Made by a program: the position numbers and the translations under genes
The notes under the pieces: generated by a model
The model's database searches: none
Told to the model about the DNA's origin: nothing
Seen by the model: the letters and a program-made list of their open reading frames with translations, nothing else
Shown here: positions 1 to 7,697 of the stretch, one piece after another
Layout of the letters: each line of letters begins with the position of its first letter
Numbering within the stretch: the first letter of the stretch is position 1
Source: DASRSS01 sp035765515
GTDB taxonomy: Bacteria; Actinomycetota; Actinomycetes; Mycobacteriales; Jatrophihabitantaceae
Assembly: GCA_035765515.1 (NCBI GenBank)
Contig: DASTXN010000157.1
Location: 1-64,000, forward strand
DNA length: 64,000 nucleotides
Direction of reading: 5' to 3'

Positions 1-483
1 GCGGACGTTGTCGATCTCGGCGCCGCGCGGCAGCGAGCCGATGACCACGACCGGCACGCGGGCGCGCTGGATCTCCTCGACCACCTCGTCGCTCACCCGG
101 ATCGGGCTGACGATCAGGCCGTCGGCGTAGCCGCGGTTGATGCCGCGGATGACGTCGATCTCCATGTCCCTGTCGGCGCCGGTCGCCGAGACGACCAGGC
201 GGTAGCCGGCGGCGCGGACGACGCCCTCGATCGCCCGCATCATCGCTACGTAGACCGGGTTGCCGAGGTCGGCGACCGCGAACGCGAGCTGCTCGGTGCG
301 GCGCACCTTCAGCGAGCGCGCGGCGGCATCGGGCAGGTAGCCGAGTTCCTCGGCGGCGCGGCGGACGGCCGCGACCATGCGCGGGCTGGCCGACGCACCG
401 GAAAGCGCGCGCGACGCGGACGCCACCGACACCCCGGCCGCCGCGGCGACCTGGACGAGTGTCGGGTGGTGCTCGTTCGCCAT
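1..483 (-). CDS. LacI-family transcriptional regulator, N-terminal part (runs off left edge)
   Basis: The first 161 codons are present and the 3' end lies outside the window. Residues 8-30 form the LacI-type helix-turn-helix (LVQVAAAAGVSVASASRALS), followed by the hinge helix (AARSLKVRRT) and the start of the periplasmic-binding-like effector domain (AFAVADLGNPVYVAMM). Proteins of this family repress sugar or nucleoside operons and leave DNA when a ligand binds. The ATG at 483 is chosen because it gives the canonical short arm before the HTH. A tandem operator-like element lies just upstream (517-553), so autoregulation is likely. The effector cannot be told from this fragment. Confidence 0.93.
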   Translation of the reverse strand, partial: MANEHHPTLVQVAAAAGVSVASASRALSGASASPRMVAAVRRAAEELGYLPDAAARSLKVRRTEQLAFAVADLGNPVYVAMMRAIEGVVRAAGYRLVVSATGADRDMEIDVIRGINRGYADGLIVSPIRVSDEVVEEIQRARVPVVVIGSLPRGAEIDNVR

Positions 484-516
484 GCGTGGCCTCCCGTCCC
501 GGTCCGGCGGATTTGC

Positions 517-553
517 AAACGTTCTTGGAAACGTTCTTGGAATCGTTTCCAAG
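517..553. promoter_or_regulatory. Tandem LacI-type operator
   Basis: Two adjacent copies of AAACGTTCTTGG (517-528 and 529-540) run into AATCGTTTCCAAG. Positions 536-553 form an 18-bp near-palindrome, CTTGGAATCGTTTCCAAG, with a central CG as in LacI/PurR-family operators. It lies between the divergent LacI gene (start 483) and the ligase gene (start 629), so it could control either or both. The element is seen in the sequence; its binding by the neighbouring regulator is inferred. Confidence 0.6.
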
Positions 554-628
554 AGCATGGTGCGCCGCGTCCACACCGATGTCAACGCCCGGTTCCGCAT
601 CACCCGGTAACGATTTAGGCTCAACCTG

Positions 629-1759
629 GTGAGCGAACTGGGCGACGGCGGCGAAGCGGGCGAGTGCGGCACGACCTTCGGGGTCGAGGAGGAGTTCCAC
701 CTCGTCGACCCCGACACCCTGGACCTCGTGACCAGTCCGGAGCTGACGCGGCAGGCCGCCGAACACCGGCTCGGCGCGAACCTGCGCGCGGAGATGCTGA
801 CCAGCCAGCTGGAGACGGCGACCGACGTCTGCACCGGGCTGGACGAGCTGCGTAGCGCTCTCGTCGCCGGCCGCCGCGAGGCTGCGGCCGCAGCGGCCCG
901 CGCCGGCGCGACGCTCATGGCCGCGGGCACGCACCCGTCCGCGCCGCTGAGCCGCATCGACGTCGCCGACAACCCGCGGTACGACCGGCTGGTCGAGCGG
1001 TTCGGCTCGATCGTCCGGCAGTTCAACCTGTGCGGCTGCCACGTGCACGTCGGCGTCCCCGACCTGTCCACCGCAGTCGCGATCATGTCGCACGCCCGGC
1101 CGTACCTGCCGCTGCTGGCCGCGCTCACCGCCGGGTCCCCGTTCCACACCGGCGCGGACACCGGGTACGAGAGCTTCCGGCTCGCGTGGATCGCGCTGTG
1201 GCCGCAGGGCGGAATTCCGCCGCGGTTCGAGTCCGCGGCCGGCTATCTCGCGGCGGTGGATCGCCTGGTCGAACTGGGGATCGCTGCGGATTCGACCGAG
1301 CTGCTGTGGGAGCTGCGCCCGTCCGCGAGGTACCCGACGCTGGAGTTCCGCATCGCCGACGCGTGCGCGGACGTGGACGACGCGGTGCTCTACGCGGCGC
1401 TGGCCCGCTCGCTCGTGCGCACCCTCGCGGCGCGCGTGTCGGCGGGCGTGGCCCCGAGCGACCTGTCCGACCCGGAGCTGCGCGCCGCGCGGTGGCGGGC
1501 CTCGCGCTACGGCCTGGGCAGCACGCTCTGGAGCCCGGCGCGCGCGCAGGTAGTCCCGGCGGGAAGCGCGCTGGACGACCTGCTCGCGGAGCTGCGTCCG
1601 GACCTCGGGCAGCACGGCGAGTACGCCGCGGTCACCGAACTGCTCGCTGCCGTGCGCTCGCGCGGCACGTCCGCGCAACGCCAACGCGAGGCGTTCGCGG
1701 CGAACGGCAGTCTGACCGACGTGACTCGGCTGCTCGTCCGGATCACCGCGGCGGGCTGA
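629..1759 (+). CDS. Carboxylate-amine ligase, YbdK/GCS2 family
   Basis: A 376-residue protein of the glutamate-cysteine ligase type 2 family, which joins a carboxylate to an amine using ATP. The family signature TFGVEEEFHLVD is at residues 16-27, and the CGCHVHVG motif near residue 135 supplies metal and substrate contacts. Length matches the family. It starts with GTG; the divergent LacI operator lies 76 bp upstream. The E. coli homologue YbdK has only weak gamma-glutamylcysteine ligase activity, so the true substrate is open. The gene converges on a broken M20 peptidase gene whose disrupted 3' end abuts its stop codon. Confidence 0.9.
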   Translation: MSELGDGGEAGECGTTFGVEEEFHLVDPDTLDLVTSPELTRQAAEHRLGANLRAEMLTSQLETATDVCTGLDELRSALVAGRREAAAAAARAGATLMAAGTHPSAPLSRIDVADNPRYDRLVERFGSIVRQFNLCGCHVHVGVPDLSTAVAIMSHARPYLPLLAALTAGSPFHTGADTGYESFRLAWIALWPQGGIPPRFESAAGYLAAVDRLVELGIAADSTELLWELRPSARYPTLEFRIADACADVDDAVLYAALARSLVRTLAARVSAGVAPSDLSDPELRAARWRASRYGLGSTLWSPARAQVVPAGSALDDLLAELRPDLGQHGEYAAVTELLAAVRSRGTSAQRQREAFAANGSLTDVTRLLVRITAAG

Positions 1760-2307
1760 ACCGGTCGGCGAGGCGCTGCCAGAACAGGGCGAGCGCGGTC
1801 GCGCCGGTCAGCAACATGTCCACGTCCACACTCCTCCTCGCCGTCGATCAACAGCTTCAGGTTCACCGGTGGGACGTTCGTTGCGCCGGCCACGAGCGCT
1901 CGCACCGCCCACAGGTGCGCGAGCACCTGGCCCTTCGCGTCAGACGTCCCGCGGCCGTAGAGCCGTCCACCGTCCAGCGCCGGTTCGAACGGTGCGCAGT
2001 GCCGCCACTGCCCCGCCTTGGCGGTGCGCACGTCGTGATGGCTGTAGACGAGCACGGTCGGTGCGGTCGCGTCCGTGATCCACTCTGCCCAGACCGTCGG
2101 CGTTGCCTCCCGCTGCCAGACCTCGATGACCGGAAAGCCAATGTCCGCAAGGGATTTCGTCAGCCACGCAGCTGATTGGACAAGATCGCGTTCATGCTCC
2201 GGCGGACCCGCGACGGACGGTATGCGCGCCCACTCGGTCAGCTCGTCGATCAGCCGGTCGCGGTGCCCGTCAAGCCAGCGCCGCATCTGTGTGCCGTTCG
2301 CGGGCAC
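1760..2307 (-). pseudogene. M20 metallopeptidase, 5' half only (truncated)
   Basis: From the GTG at 2307 about 163 codons read as a good M20 peptidase N-terminus: RIPSVAG, the metal-binding YSHHDV, RGTSDAKG, and the catalytic DGEEE. After the last motif (about position 1820) the reading frame loses all family similarity, and the dimerisation domain and C-terminal metal ligand are absent; the open frame merely runs on antisense to the ligase gene. A shifted frame at 1765-1830 gives a short hydrophobic tail (LLTGATALALFWQRL) that looks like the end of another protein, suggesting a deletion junction. The start sits one base after the methyltransferase stop, so the pair was once an operon. Almost certainly inactive. 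Confidence 0.75.
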
Positions 2308-2308
2308 G

Positions 2309-2932
2309 TCAGCGTCGGCCGATCAACATGATCGCCCGTTCGTCGTCCACCACCCGAGTGTTCCGGTGCTCCAGCGACGCGGCGGGTGATGCCGCGAGCA
2401 GGTCGCGCACCCGTGCGTCCTGCGCAGGCCCGGCCACTTGCAGGAGCAGCAGTCCGTCCGCGGTCAGATGCTCGACGGCGACCGCCAGGCATTGCTTGAT
2501 CAGGTCGAGCCCGTCCCTCCCGCCGTCGATCGCGGCCTGCGGGTCCTCCGGCCATCGCGCGACGTCGTCCGAGAGCAGGTACGGCGGGTCGGCGACGATC
2601 AGCCCGAACCGCTCGTCGGGTTCCAGCGCAATTTCCATGCGTGCCTGGCGCACCTCGACGCGGTCGGCGCGTCCGGCACGCTCGGCGTTGCCCAGCGCGA
2701 ATCGCGCGGCGACCGGATCGGCCTCCACCTGGACGAGATCGCGATCGGCGAGGACGGCCGCGGCCAGCCCGATCTGTCCCGCACCGGCGCACAGCTCCAG
2801 GATCGGTCCCGGTGGGGCGTCCGCGGCGAGCTCGGCGGCCCACCGGCTCTGCGCCAACGTCCACGGGCGCGGGGTGAGCACGCCCTCGTCGTAGCTGACG
2901 GTGAGCGGGCCGAATGCACAGGTGCGGGTCAC
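2309..2932 (-). CDS. Class I SAM-dependent methyltransferase with DPPY motif
   Basis: A 207-residue Rossmann-fold methyltransferase. The SAM loop is at residues 44-59 (ILELCAGAGQIGLAAA), an acidic VEAD follows, and DPPY at 115-118 is the motif of N-methyltransferases such as HemK/PrmC that act on planar amide or amino groups. There is no PrmC N-terminal helical domain, so this is not the release-factor enzyme itself; related actinobacterial proteins are annotated only as small-molecule methyltransferases. Downstream lies the truncated M20 gene. Divergent from the iron enzyme gene with a shared promoter region at 2933-3061. Confidence 0.85.
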   Translation of the reverse strand: MTRTCAFGPLTVSYDEGVLTPRPWTLAQSRWAAELAADAPPGPILELCAGAGQIGLAAAVLADRDLVQVEADPVAARFALGNAERAGRADRVEVRQARMEIALEPDERFGLIVADPPYLLSDDVARWPEDPQAAIDGGRDGLDLIKQCLAVAVEHLTADGLLLLQVAGPAQDARVRDLLAASPAASLEHRNTRVVDDERAIMLIGRR

Positions 2933-3061
2933 GCCGGCTACCTACCCGCGGCACCGATGTTTGCTTCACATCCGTTTCCTTCGGCAGCTATCAGGGTATG
3001 GCTAACGGGCCGGACCACGGCGCTGCCACCGACCACTTTTGCTTCGATGTGGGGTCTGACG

Positions 3062-4075
3062 ATGTTGCTGCCCGCGCCGCGCGGCCCGATGACTACCGGG
3101 CTGATTCGCGCCCTGCGCGCCGACGATCCGACGTCGCTGCCCGACGCTGTTCCGGTCGCCGACCCGCTCGCGGACGACGACCTCCAGCTCGCGCTGTGGA
3201 TCTGCTTCGAACTGCACTACCGCGGCTTCGCAGACGTCGCCGAGCGGTGGGAGTGGCACCCGGACCTCATCGCGTTCCGCGGGGAGCTCGAGGCCCAGCT
3301 GCTCGCGGCGCTGCGACGTGACGTGACCGTCCCGTCCGGCGAAGCGCCGGTCGCCCAGCGGCTGCGCGACCTTGTGGACGGCGACGACGGCCCGCAGCTG
3401 TCGCGACACATGCAGCAGCGCGCGGACCGGGAACAGTTCGCAGAGTTCGCCGTGCACCGGTCGATCTACCAGCTCAAGGAAGCCGACCCGCACACCTGGG
3501 CCGTCCCCCGACTCACCGGACGGGCCAAGGCCGCGCTCGTCGAGATCCAGGTGGACGAGTACGGCGACGGCGATCCGGCTCGCATGCACAGCGAGCTGTA
3601 CCGGCAGTTCCTGCGCGGTCTCGATCTTGACGACGGTTACGGCGCGTACGTGGACGCGGTGCCCGGCATCACGCTCGCGATCGGGAACGTCATGTCACTG
3701 TTCGGGCTGCGCCGGTCCCTGCGAGGGGCGCTGGTCGGGCATCTCGCGGCGTACGAGATGACCTCGTCCGAACCGTGCCGCCGGATTGCGAAGGGCCTGC
3801 GGCGGCTGGGCGCCGACGACGCGACCTGCGCGTTCTACGACGTGCACGTGACCGCGGACGCGCTGCACGAGCAGCTCGCTGCGCACGACCTGTGCGGCGG
3901 CCTGGCCGAGGCCGAGCCGGAACTGACCGAGGACATCGTGTTCGGTGCGGCCGCCTGCCTGCACGTCGACAACCGGTTCGCCGAGCACGTGTCGGGTTGC
4001 TGGCGCGATGGCCGCTCGTCCCTGCGGGCCGACGACGTTGTCACGACTGCTCGCCCGCTCGCCGAGGTGTCCTAG
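3062..4075 (+). CDS. Iron-containing redox enzyme, haem-oxygenase-like (HDO) fold
   Basis: A 337-residue helical protein of the iron-containing redox enzyme family, in which a di-metal site in a haem-oxygenase-like fold performs oxidative chemistry. Strongly conserved stretches are ELHYRGF (50-56), HRSIYQLKEADPHTW (132-146), EIQVDEYG (161-168) and FYDVHVTADALHE (258-270), which carry the His/Glu/Asp ligands. The ATG at 3062 gives MLLPAPRGP, which resembles the usual N-terminus as I recall it; 3047 and 3089 are alternatives. The open frame extends far upstream, but that part is antisense to the methyltransferase. The stop overlaps that of the convergent CDGSH gene. Substrate unknown. Confidence 0.85.
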   Translation: MLLPAPRGPMTTGLIRALRADDPTSLPDAVPVADPLADDDLQLALWICFELHYRGFADVAERWEWHPDLIAFRGELEAQLLAALRRDVTVPSGEAPVAQRLRDLVDGDDGPQLSRHMQQRADREQFAEFAVHRSIYQLKEADPHTWAVPRLTGRAKAALVEIQVDEYGDGDPARMHSELYRQFLRGLDLDDGYGAYVDAVPGITLAIGNVMSLFGLRRSLRGALVGHLAAYEMTSSEPCRRIAKGLRRLGADDATCAFYDVHVTADALHEQLAAHDLCGGLAEAEPELTEDIVFGAAACLHVDNRFAEHVSGCWRDGRSSLRADDVVTTARPLAEVS

Positions 4076-4290
4076 CGGGGTTCGGCCTCGGCGAGCACAC
4101 CGCGCTTGTGGCTGCCGTCGCACAGCGGCTTGACGGCCGATCGTCCGCAGCGGCACAGCGCCACGGTCCGGCCGGCGTCCACCGACGTGCCGTCAACGTC
4201 CCGGATCTCGAAGTCACCACGCACGATCAGCGGGCCGTCCGGGTACATGGTGACGGTCGCGGCAGGCAGCTTGTGCGCATCGGTGCTCAT
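4072..4290 (-). CDS. CDGSH-type [2Fe-2S] protein
   Basis: A 72-residue protein with a perfect CDGSH signature at residues 46-61: CRCGRSAVKPLCDGSH, in which Cys46, Cys48, Cys57 and His61 bind a redox-active, pH-labile [2Fe-2S] cluster. No membrane anchor, so soluble. The ATG at 4290 is preferred over one 12 codons upstream because it yields a normal-length domain. Its stop codon overlaps the stop of the convergent haem-oxygenase-like iron enzyme by four bases. An iron enzyme beside an iron-sulfur electron carrier suggests the CDGSH protein may feed it electrons; that is inference. Confidence 0.9.
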   Translation of the reverse strand: MSTDAHKLPAATVTMYPDGPLIVRGDFEIRDVDGTSVDAGRTVALCRCGRSAVKPLCDGSHKRGVLAEAEPR

Positions 4291-4382
4291 GGTGCACCGT
4301 GCTACCCGCCTAGCCAAGAGCGGCAAACAGCCGATCCAGCCAGGCCAGCTGCGCGATCGAGTACGGCTGAGCCGGGCAGCGC

Positions 4383-4901
4383 TCAGTTCGCTGCGCAGTG
4401 TGCCGTCACGTAGCCGGTGATCTGCTTGCCGTCGGCGGCCAGCCGCTGGGCGAGCGCCGCGAGTTGCGTCCGGCTCCGCGCTGTCGGGTGCGCCAGTGCC
4501 GCTGCGAACGTGTGGAACCCGGCGATCATGTCGCGCATCGGGGACTTGAGCCGGCCGGGCGCGACGGGTTCGACGCTCTGCAACTCCCGGGCGATGGCCT
4601 GAACCGCGAGCTGGTTCTGTCTTGCCGTGTTGGTGTAGAAGGCGCGTTCGGCGGCCGCGAACTTGTTCCCCGCTTCGGCGAGCCCGCCGCAGAGCTTGCG
4701 GTGCCTGCGGGCGGCGATCGCTTGTCGCGACGAGTGCGCCGAGCTATCGGACGAGGCCGTCCGGTGCGCGGACGGCGTGTGCGAGGTCGCGCCGTGCGTC
4801 GGCGGCGTGAACGTGTCGCCGCCGCCGCTCGTGCAGCCCCCGAGCAACAGCACGCCGGCGGCGACCAGGGCCGCCGCGATCACGACACGTCTGATCCGCA
4901 C
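4383..4901 (-). CDS. Small lipoprotein, function unknown
   Basis: A 172-residue protein. The GTG at 4901 places a basic n-region (VRIRR) before a hydrophobic stretch and the lipobox LLLGGC, with the lipidated Cys at residue 23. A Ser/Thr/His-rich spacer (residues 25-60) precedes a helical domain with two cysteines (KLCGGL and the near-terminal AHCAAN) that could pair outside the cell. I do not recognise the domain. Upstream in-frame starts would add 24 residues before the signal peptide and are less likely. Not in an obvious operon. Confidence 0.75.
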   Translation of the reverse strand: MRIRRVVIAAALVAAGVLLLGGCTSGGGDTFTPPTHGATSHTPSAHRTASSDSSAHSSRQAIAARRHRKLCGGLAEAGNKFAAAERAFYTNTARQNQLAVQAIARELQSVEPVAPGRLKSPMRDMIAGFHTFAAALAHPTARSRTQLAALAQRLAADGKQITGYVTAHCAAN

Positions 4902-5056
4902 GTCGGCTCCCCTGCATATCCGCCCTCGGGACACGCCCGCGGCAGGGCGAGTCGCCACATCGTATCCGGACATCCCGGGCGGTGTTCAGCGGCGCCGATG
5001 AGTTCTAGGCTCCCCGTACGTCGTACCTGCGAGAAGCGATTCGCCCGGAGGCAGAC

Positions 5057-6172
5057 ATGAGCGGTGTACGAGTACTGGTGGGCACCCGAAAAGGCGCTTT
5101 CGTGCTCACCTCGGACGAGCGGCGGCGCGACTGGCAGGTGGACGGGCCGCACTTCCCCGGCTGGGAGGTGTACCACCTCAACGGCTCGCCGGCCGATCCG
5201 GACCGGCTCTACGCGGCCCCGTCCGGCGGCTGGTTCGGGCAGGTCATCCAGCGCTCCGATGACGGCGGACGCACCTGGGATCCGGTCGGAAACGACTTCC
5301 AGTACGTCGGCGATCCGGGAAACCACCAGTGGTACGACGGCAGCCTGCGCCCGTGGGAGTTCACCCGCGTCTGGCACCTGGAGCCGGCCGCGAGCGATCC
5401 GGACACGGTGCTCGCCGGCGTGCAGGACGCCGCACTGTTCAAGACGACCGACGCCGGCCAGACCTGGACGGAGCTGCCCGGCCTGCGCGAGCAGGGCAAC
5501 GGCCCGAAGTGGCAGCCGGGTGCGGGCGGTATGTGCCTGCACACCATCATCGTCGACCCGAGCAACGAGGATCGGATCTTCGTGGCGATCTCCGCGGCCG
5601 GGGTGTTCCGCACCGAGGACGGCGGCAAGAACTGGCAGCCGGTGAACAAGGGGCTGCTGTCCGGCGAGATCCCGTCGGCTGCGGCCGAGGTCGGGCACTG
5701 CGTGCACAACCTGGCGATGCACCCCTCCCGCCCGCAGACGCTCTACATGCAGAAGCACTGGGACGTCATGCGCAGCGACGACAGCGCCGACAGTTGGCGC
5801 GAGGTGAGCGGCAACCTGCCCACCGACTTCGGCTTCCCGATCGGCGTGCACGCGCACGAACCGGAGACGATCTACGTCGTGCCGATCACCAGCGACTCGC
5901 ACCACTTCCCGCCGGACGGCAAGCTGCGGGTCTACCGCAGCCGCACCGGCGGCGGCGAGTGGGAACCGCTGACCGCCGGGCTGCCGCAGGAGAACTGCTA
6001 CGTCAACGTGCTGCGCGACGCGATGGCCGTCGACTCGCTGCCCGAGTGCGGCGTGTACTTCGGCACGACTGGCGGCCAGGTCTACGGCTCGGCCGACGGG
6101 GGCGACACCTGGAACGCGATCGTGCGCGACCTGCCGGCCGTGCTGTCCGTCGAGGCGCAGACGCTGCCATGA
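5057..6172 (+). CDS. Cytoplasmic Asp-box (BNR/WD40-like) beta-propeller protein
   Basis: A 371-residue protein with five Asp-box (sialidase-type BNR) repeats: RSDDGGRTW (66-74), then about 129-137, RTEDGGKNW (185-193), 239-247 and 344-352. Such boxes mark beta-propellers like sialidases and photosystem II assembly factor Ycf48. There is no signal peptide and no sialidase catalytic arginine triad that I can place, so enzyme annotation as a sialidase or glycosyl hydrolase is unsafe. The stop overlaps the start of a MoaD/ThiS-like gene (ATGA), implying coupled expression and a joint role. A good SD (GGAG) precedes the ATG. Confidence 0.87.
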   Translation: MSGVRVLVGTRKGAFVLTSDERRRDWQVDGPHFPGWEVYHLNGSPADPDRLYAAPSGGWFGQVIQRSDDGGRTWDPVGNDFQYVGDPGNHQWYDGSLRPWEFTRVWHLEPAASDPDTVLAGVQDAALFKTTDAGQTWTELPGLREQGNGPKWQPGAGGMCLHTIIVDPSNEDRIFVAISAAGVFRTEDGGKNWQPVNKGLLSGEIPSAAAEVGHCVHNLAMHPSRPQTLYMQKHWDVMRSDDSADSWREVSGNLPTDFGFPIGVHAHEPETIYVVPITSDSHHFPPDGKLRVYRSRTGGGEWEPLTAGLPQENCYVNVLRDAMAVDSLPECGVYFGTTGGQVYGSADGGDTWNAIVRDLPAVLSVEAQTLP

Positions 6173-6465
6173 CCGAGATTCGCGTGCAGCTGCCAGCGCA
6201 CCTGCGCCAGCTCGCCCGCTGCGAGCGGGAGGTGCAGGTGGACGCTGACGCGACGCAGCGCGCGGTGCTGGACGCACTGGAGCTGCGCTACCCGGCGCTG
6301 CGCGGGACGATTCGTGATCCCCGCACCGGCCTGCGCCGTCCATTCGTGCGCTTCTACGCGTGCGAGGAGGACCTGTCGCACGAGTCTCCGGACGCCCAGC
6401 TGCCCGATGCCGTCGCCGCCGGACGCGAACCGCTGCTCGTCATTGGGGCGATGGCCGGCGGCTGA
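6169..6465 (+). CDS. MoaD/ThiS-family ubiquitin-like protein with C-terminal Gly-Gly
   Basis: A 98-residue beta-grasp protein beginning MTEIRVQLPAHLRQLA and ending AMAGG. The terminal Gly-Gly is the hallmark of sulfur carriers and ubiquitin-like modifiers, which are adenylated by an E1-like enzyme (MoeB/ThiF). No E1-like, molybdopterin or thiamine gene is nearby. It overlaps the propeller gene by four bases (ATGA), so the two are translationally coupled. Whether the Gly-Gly carries sulfur, is conjugated to a protein, or only contacts the propeller is not known. Confidence 0.87.
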   Translation: MTEIRVQLPAHLRQLARCEREVQVDADATQRAVLDALELRYPALRGTIRDPRTGLRRPFVRFYACEEDLSHESPDAQLPDAVAAGREPLLVIGAMAGG

Positions 6466-6540
6466 TCCAACTCGCACCGATGAATTCGTCCGTCCCCGGA
6501 TGTCATACCTACAACGACACCGAAACGAAAGCGGACAACC

Positions 6541-7131
6541 ATGATCGACCTGGAACCGGCGACCCGAGCAGTGACGGCGCTCATCGCCTCGATTCGCGAC
6601 GAACAGCTCGACAACCCCACGCCGTGTGCTGGCACCTCGCTGGGCGCAATGCTCGACCACGTCGAAGGATTCGCCACCGCGTTCGCGCTCGCGGCGCGCA
6701 AGCAGGTCCCGCCGGGCGGCAGCCAGCCGCCGGTCGTCGACGCCGCACGCCTGACACCGGTCTGGCGCACCCGGATCCCGGCCCGCCTGGCCGAGCTCGC
6801 CGCCGCCTGGCAGGACGCGGCCGCCTGGTCGGGCATGACCGAGGCCGGTGGCGTCCAGCTCCCCGGCGACGTCGCGGGAATCTTCGCGCTGGACGAGGTG
6901 ATCGTGCACGGATGGGATGTCGCCGCCGCGTCGGGGCAGCCCGTCGGCTACGACGACGACCTGCTGGCCCCGCTGCACGAGTTCCTCACCGCCTCGGTCG
7001 CGCAGAACCCGAACGGAACGCCCGGGCTGTTCGGCCCTCCGGTCGCCCTGCCCGACGACGCGCCGCTGCTCGACCGCGTGCTCGGCCTGACCGGACGTGA
7101 CCCGCGCTGGAGTTTGGAGGTCGTCCACTGA
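6541..7131 (+). CDS. TIGR03086-type DinB/maleylpyruvate isomerase-like metal-binding protein
   Basis: A 196-residue four-helix protein of the mycothiol-dependent isomerase/DinB superfamily. It shows the N-terminal NPTPC followed by His40 in AMLDHVEGF, and the family pattern ALDEVIVHGWDVAAASG near residues 117-134, which supplies the remaining metal ligands. Members are thought to be mycothiol S-transferases or isomerases; the exact reaction is unknown here. Its stop codon overlaps the start of the next gene (TGATG), forming a coupled three-gene unit with the DHFR-like and VOC genes. Confidence 0.85.
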   Translation: MIDLEPATRAVTALIASIRDEQLDNPTPCAGTSLGAMLDHVEGFATAFALAARKQVPPGGSQPPVVDAARLTPVWRTRIPARLAELAAAWQDAAAWSGMTEAGGVQLPGDVAGIFALDEVIVHGWDVAAASGQPVGYDDDLLAPLHEFLTASVAQNPNGTPGLFGPPVALPDDAPLLDRVLGLTGRDPRWSLEVVH

Positions 7132-7697
7132 TGCGCACCCTGATCGTCACCGAGTTCATGTCCCTGGACGGCGTCGTCCAGGCGCCGGGCGGCGAACCCA
7201 CGCATCCGCACGCCGGCTGGACGATGTCCTACGGCACCGACGAGCTGTACGCGTTCAAGCTGCGCGAGACGCTCGAGGCGGAGTCGCTGCTGCTCGGCCG
7301 CATCACGTACGAGGGCTTCGCCGCCGCGTGGCCTGGTCGCGATGGCGAATTCGCGGACAAGATGAACGCGATGCCCAAGCACGTGGTCACCTCGACGCTG
7401 CACGAGCTGGAATGGAACGCGACCGCGCTCAGCGGTGACGTCCTCGAGTCGGTGACGAAGCTGAAGGACGGCAACGGCGGCCCGATCCTGGTCGCCGGCA
7501 GCGCGACGCTCGTGCGGACGCTTCTCGGCGGCGGGCTGGTCGACGAACTGCGGCTGATCCTCTACCCGGTCGCGATCGGCGGCGGGCTGCGGATCTTCCC
7601 CGACGATCGCAGCCGCCTCGACCTGGAACTGACCGATCTCGTCCGCTATGACAGCGGCGCGGTCCTGCTGGCGTACACCCGAGCGGAGCCGAAATGA
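7131..7697 (+). CDS. Dihydrofolate reductase-like (RibD C-terminal) protein
   Basis: A 188-residue reductase-fold protein starting MRTLIVTEFMSLDGVVQAPG, the standard opening of the RibD C-terminal/DHFR-like family. GRITYEGF and the glycine-rich GGPILVAGSATLV with later GGGLVDELRL mark the NADPH-binding core. True DHFR and RibD are larger or fused, so this is an uncharacterised NADPH-dependent reductase. It overlaps its upstream neighbour by one base and its downstream VOC gene by four (ATGA). Confidence 0.9.
   Translation: MRTLIVTEFMSLDGVVQAPGGEPTHPHAGWTMSYGTDELYAFKLRETLEAESLLLGRITYEGFAAAWPGRDGEFADKMNAMPKHVVTSTLHELEWNATALSGDVLESVTKLKDGNGGPILVAGSATLVRTLLGGGLVDELRLILYPVAIGGGLRIFPDDRSRLDLELTDLVRYDSGAVLLAYTRAEPK

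Noticed and set aside
2438..3061. Long in-frame upstream extension of the iron enzyme gene
   Set aside because: It lies antisense to the methyltransferase and has no family similarity; homology begins only at MLLPAPRGP (3062).
5057..6172. Annotation of the propeller as a sialidase
   Set aside because: Asp boxes are structural and occur in many propellers; no arginine triad, Tyr/Glu pair or export signal was found.
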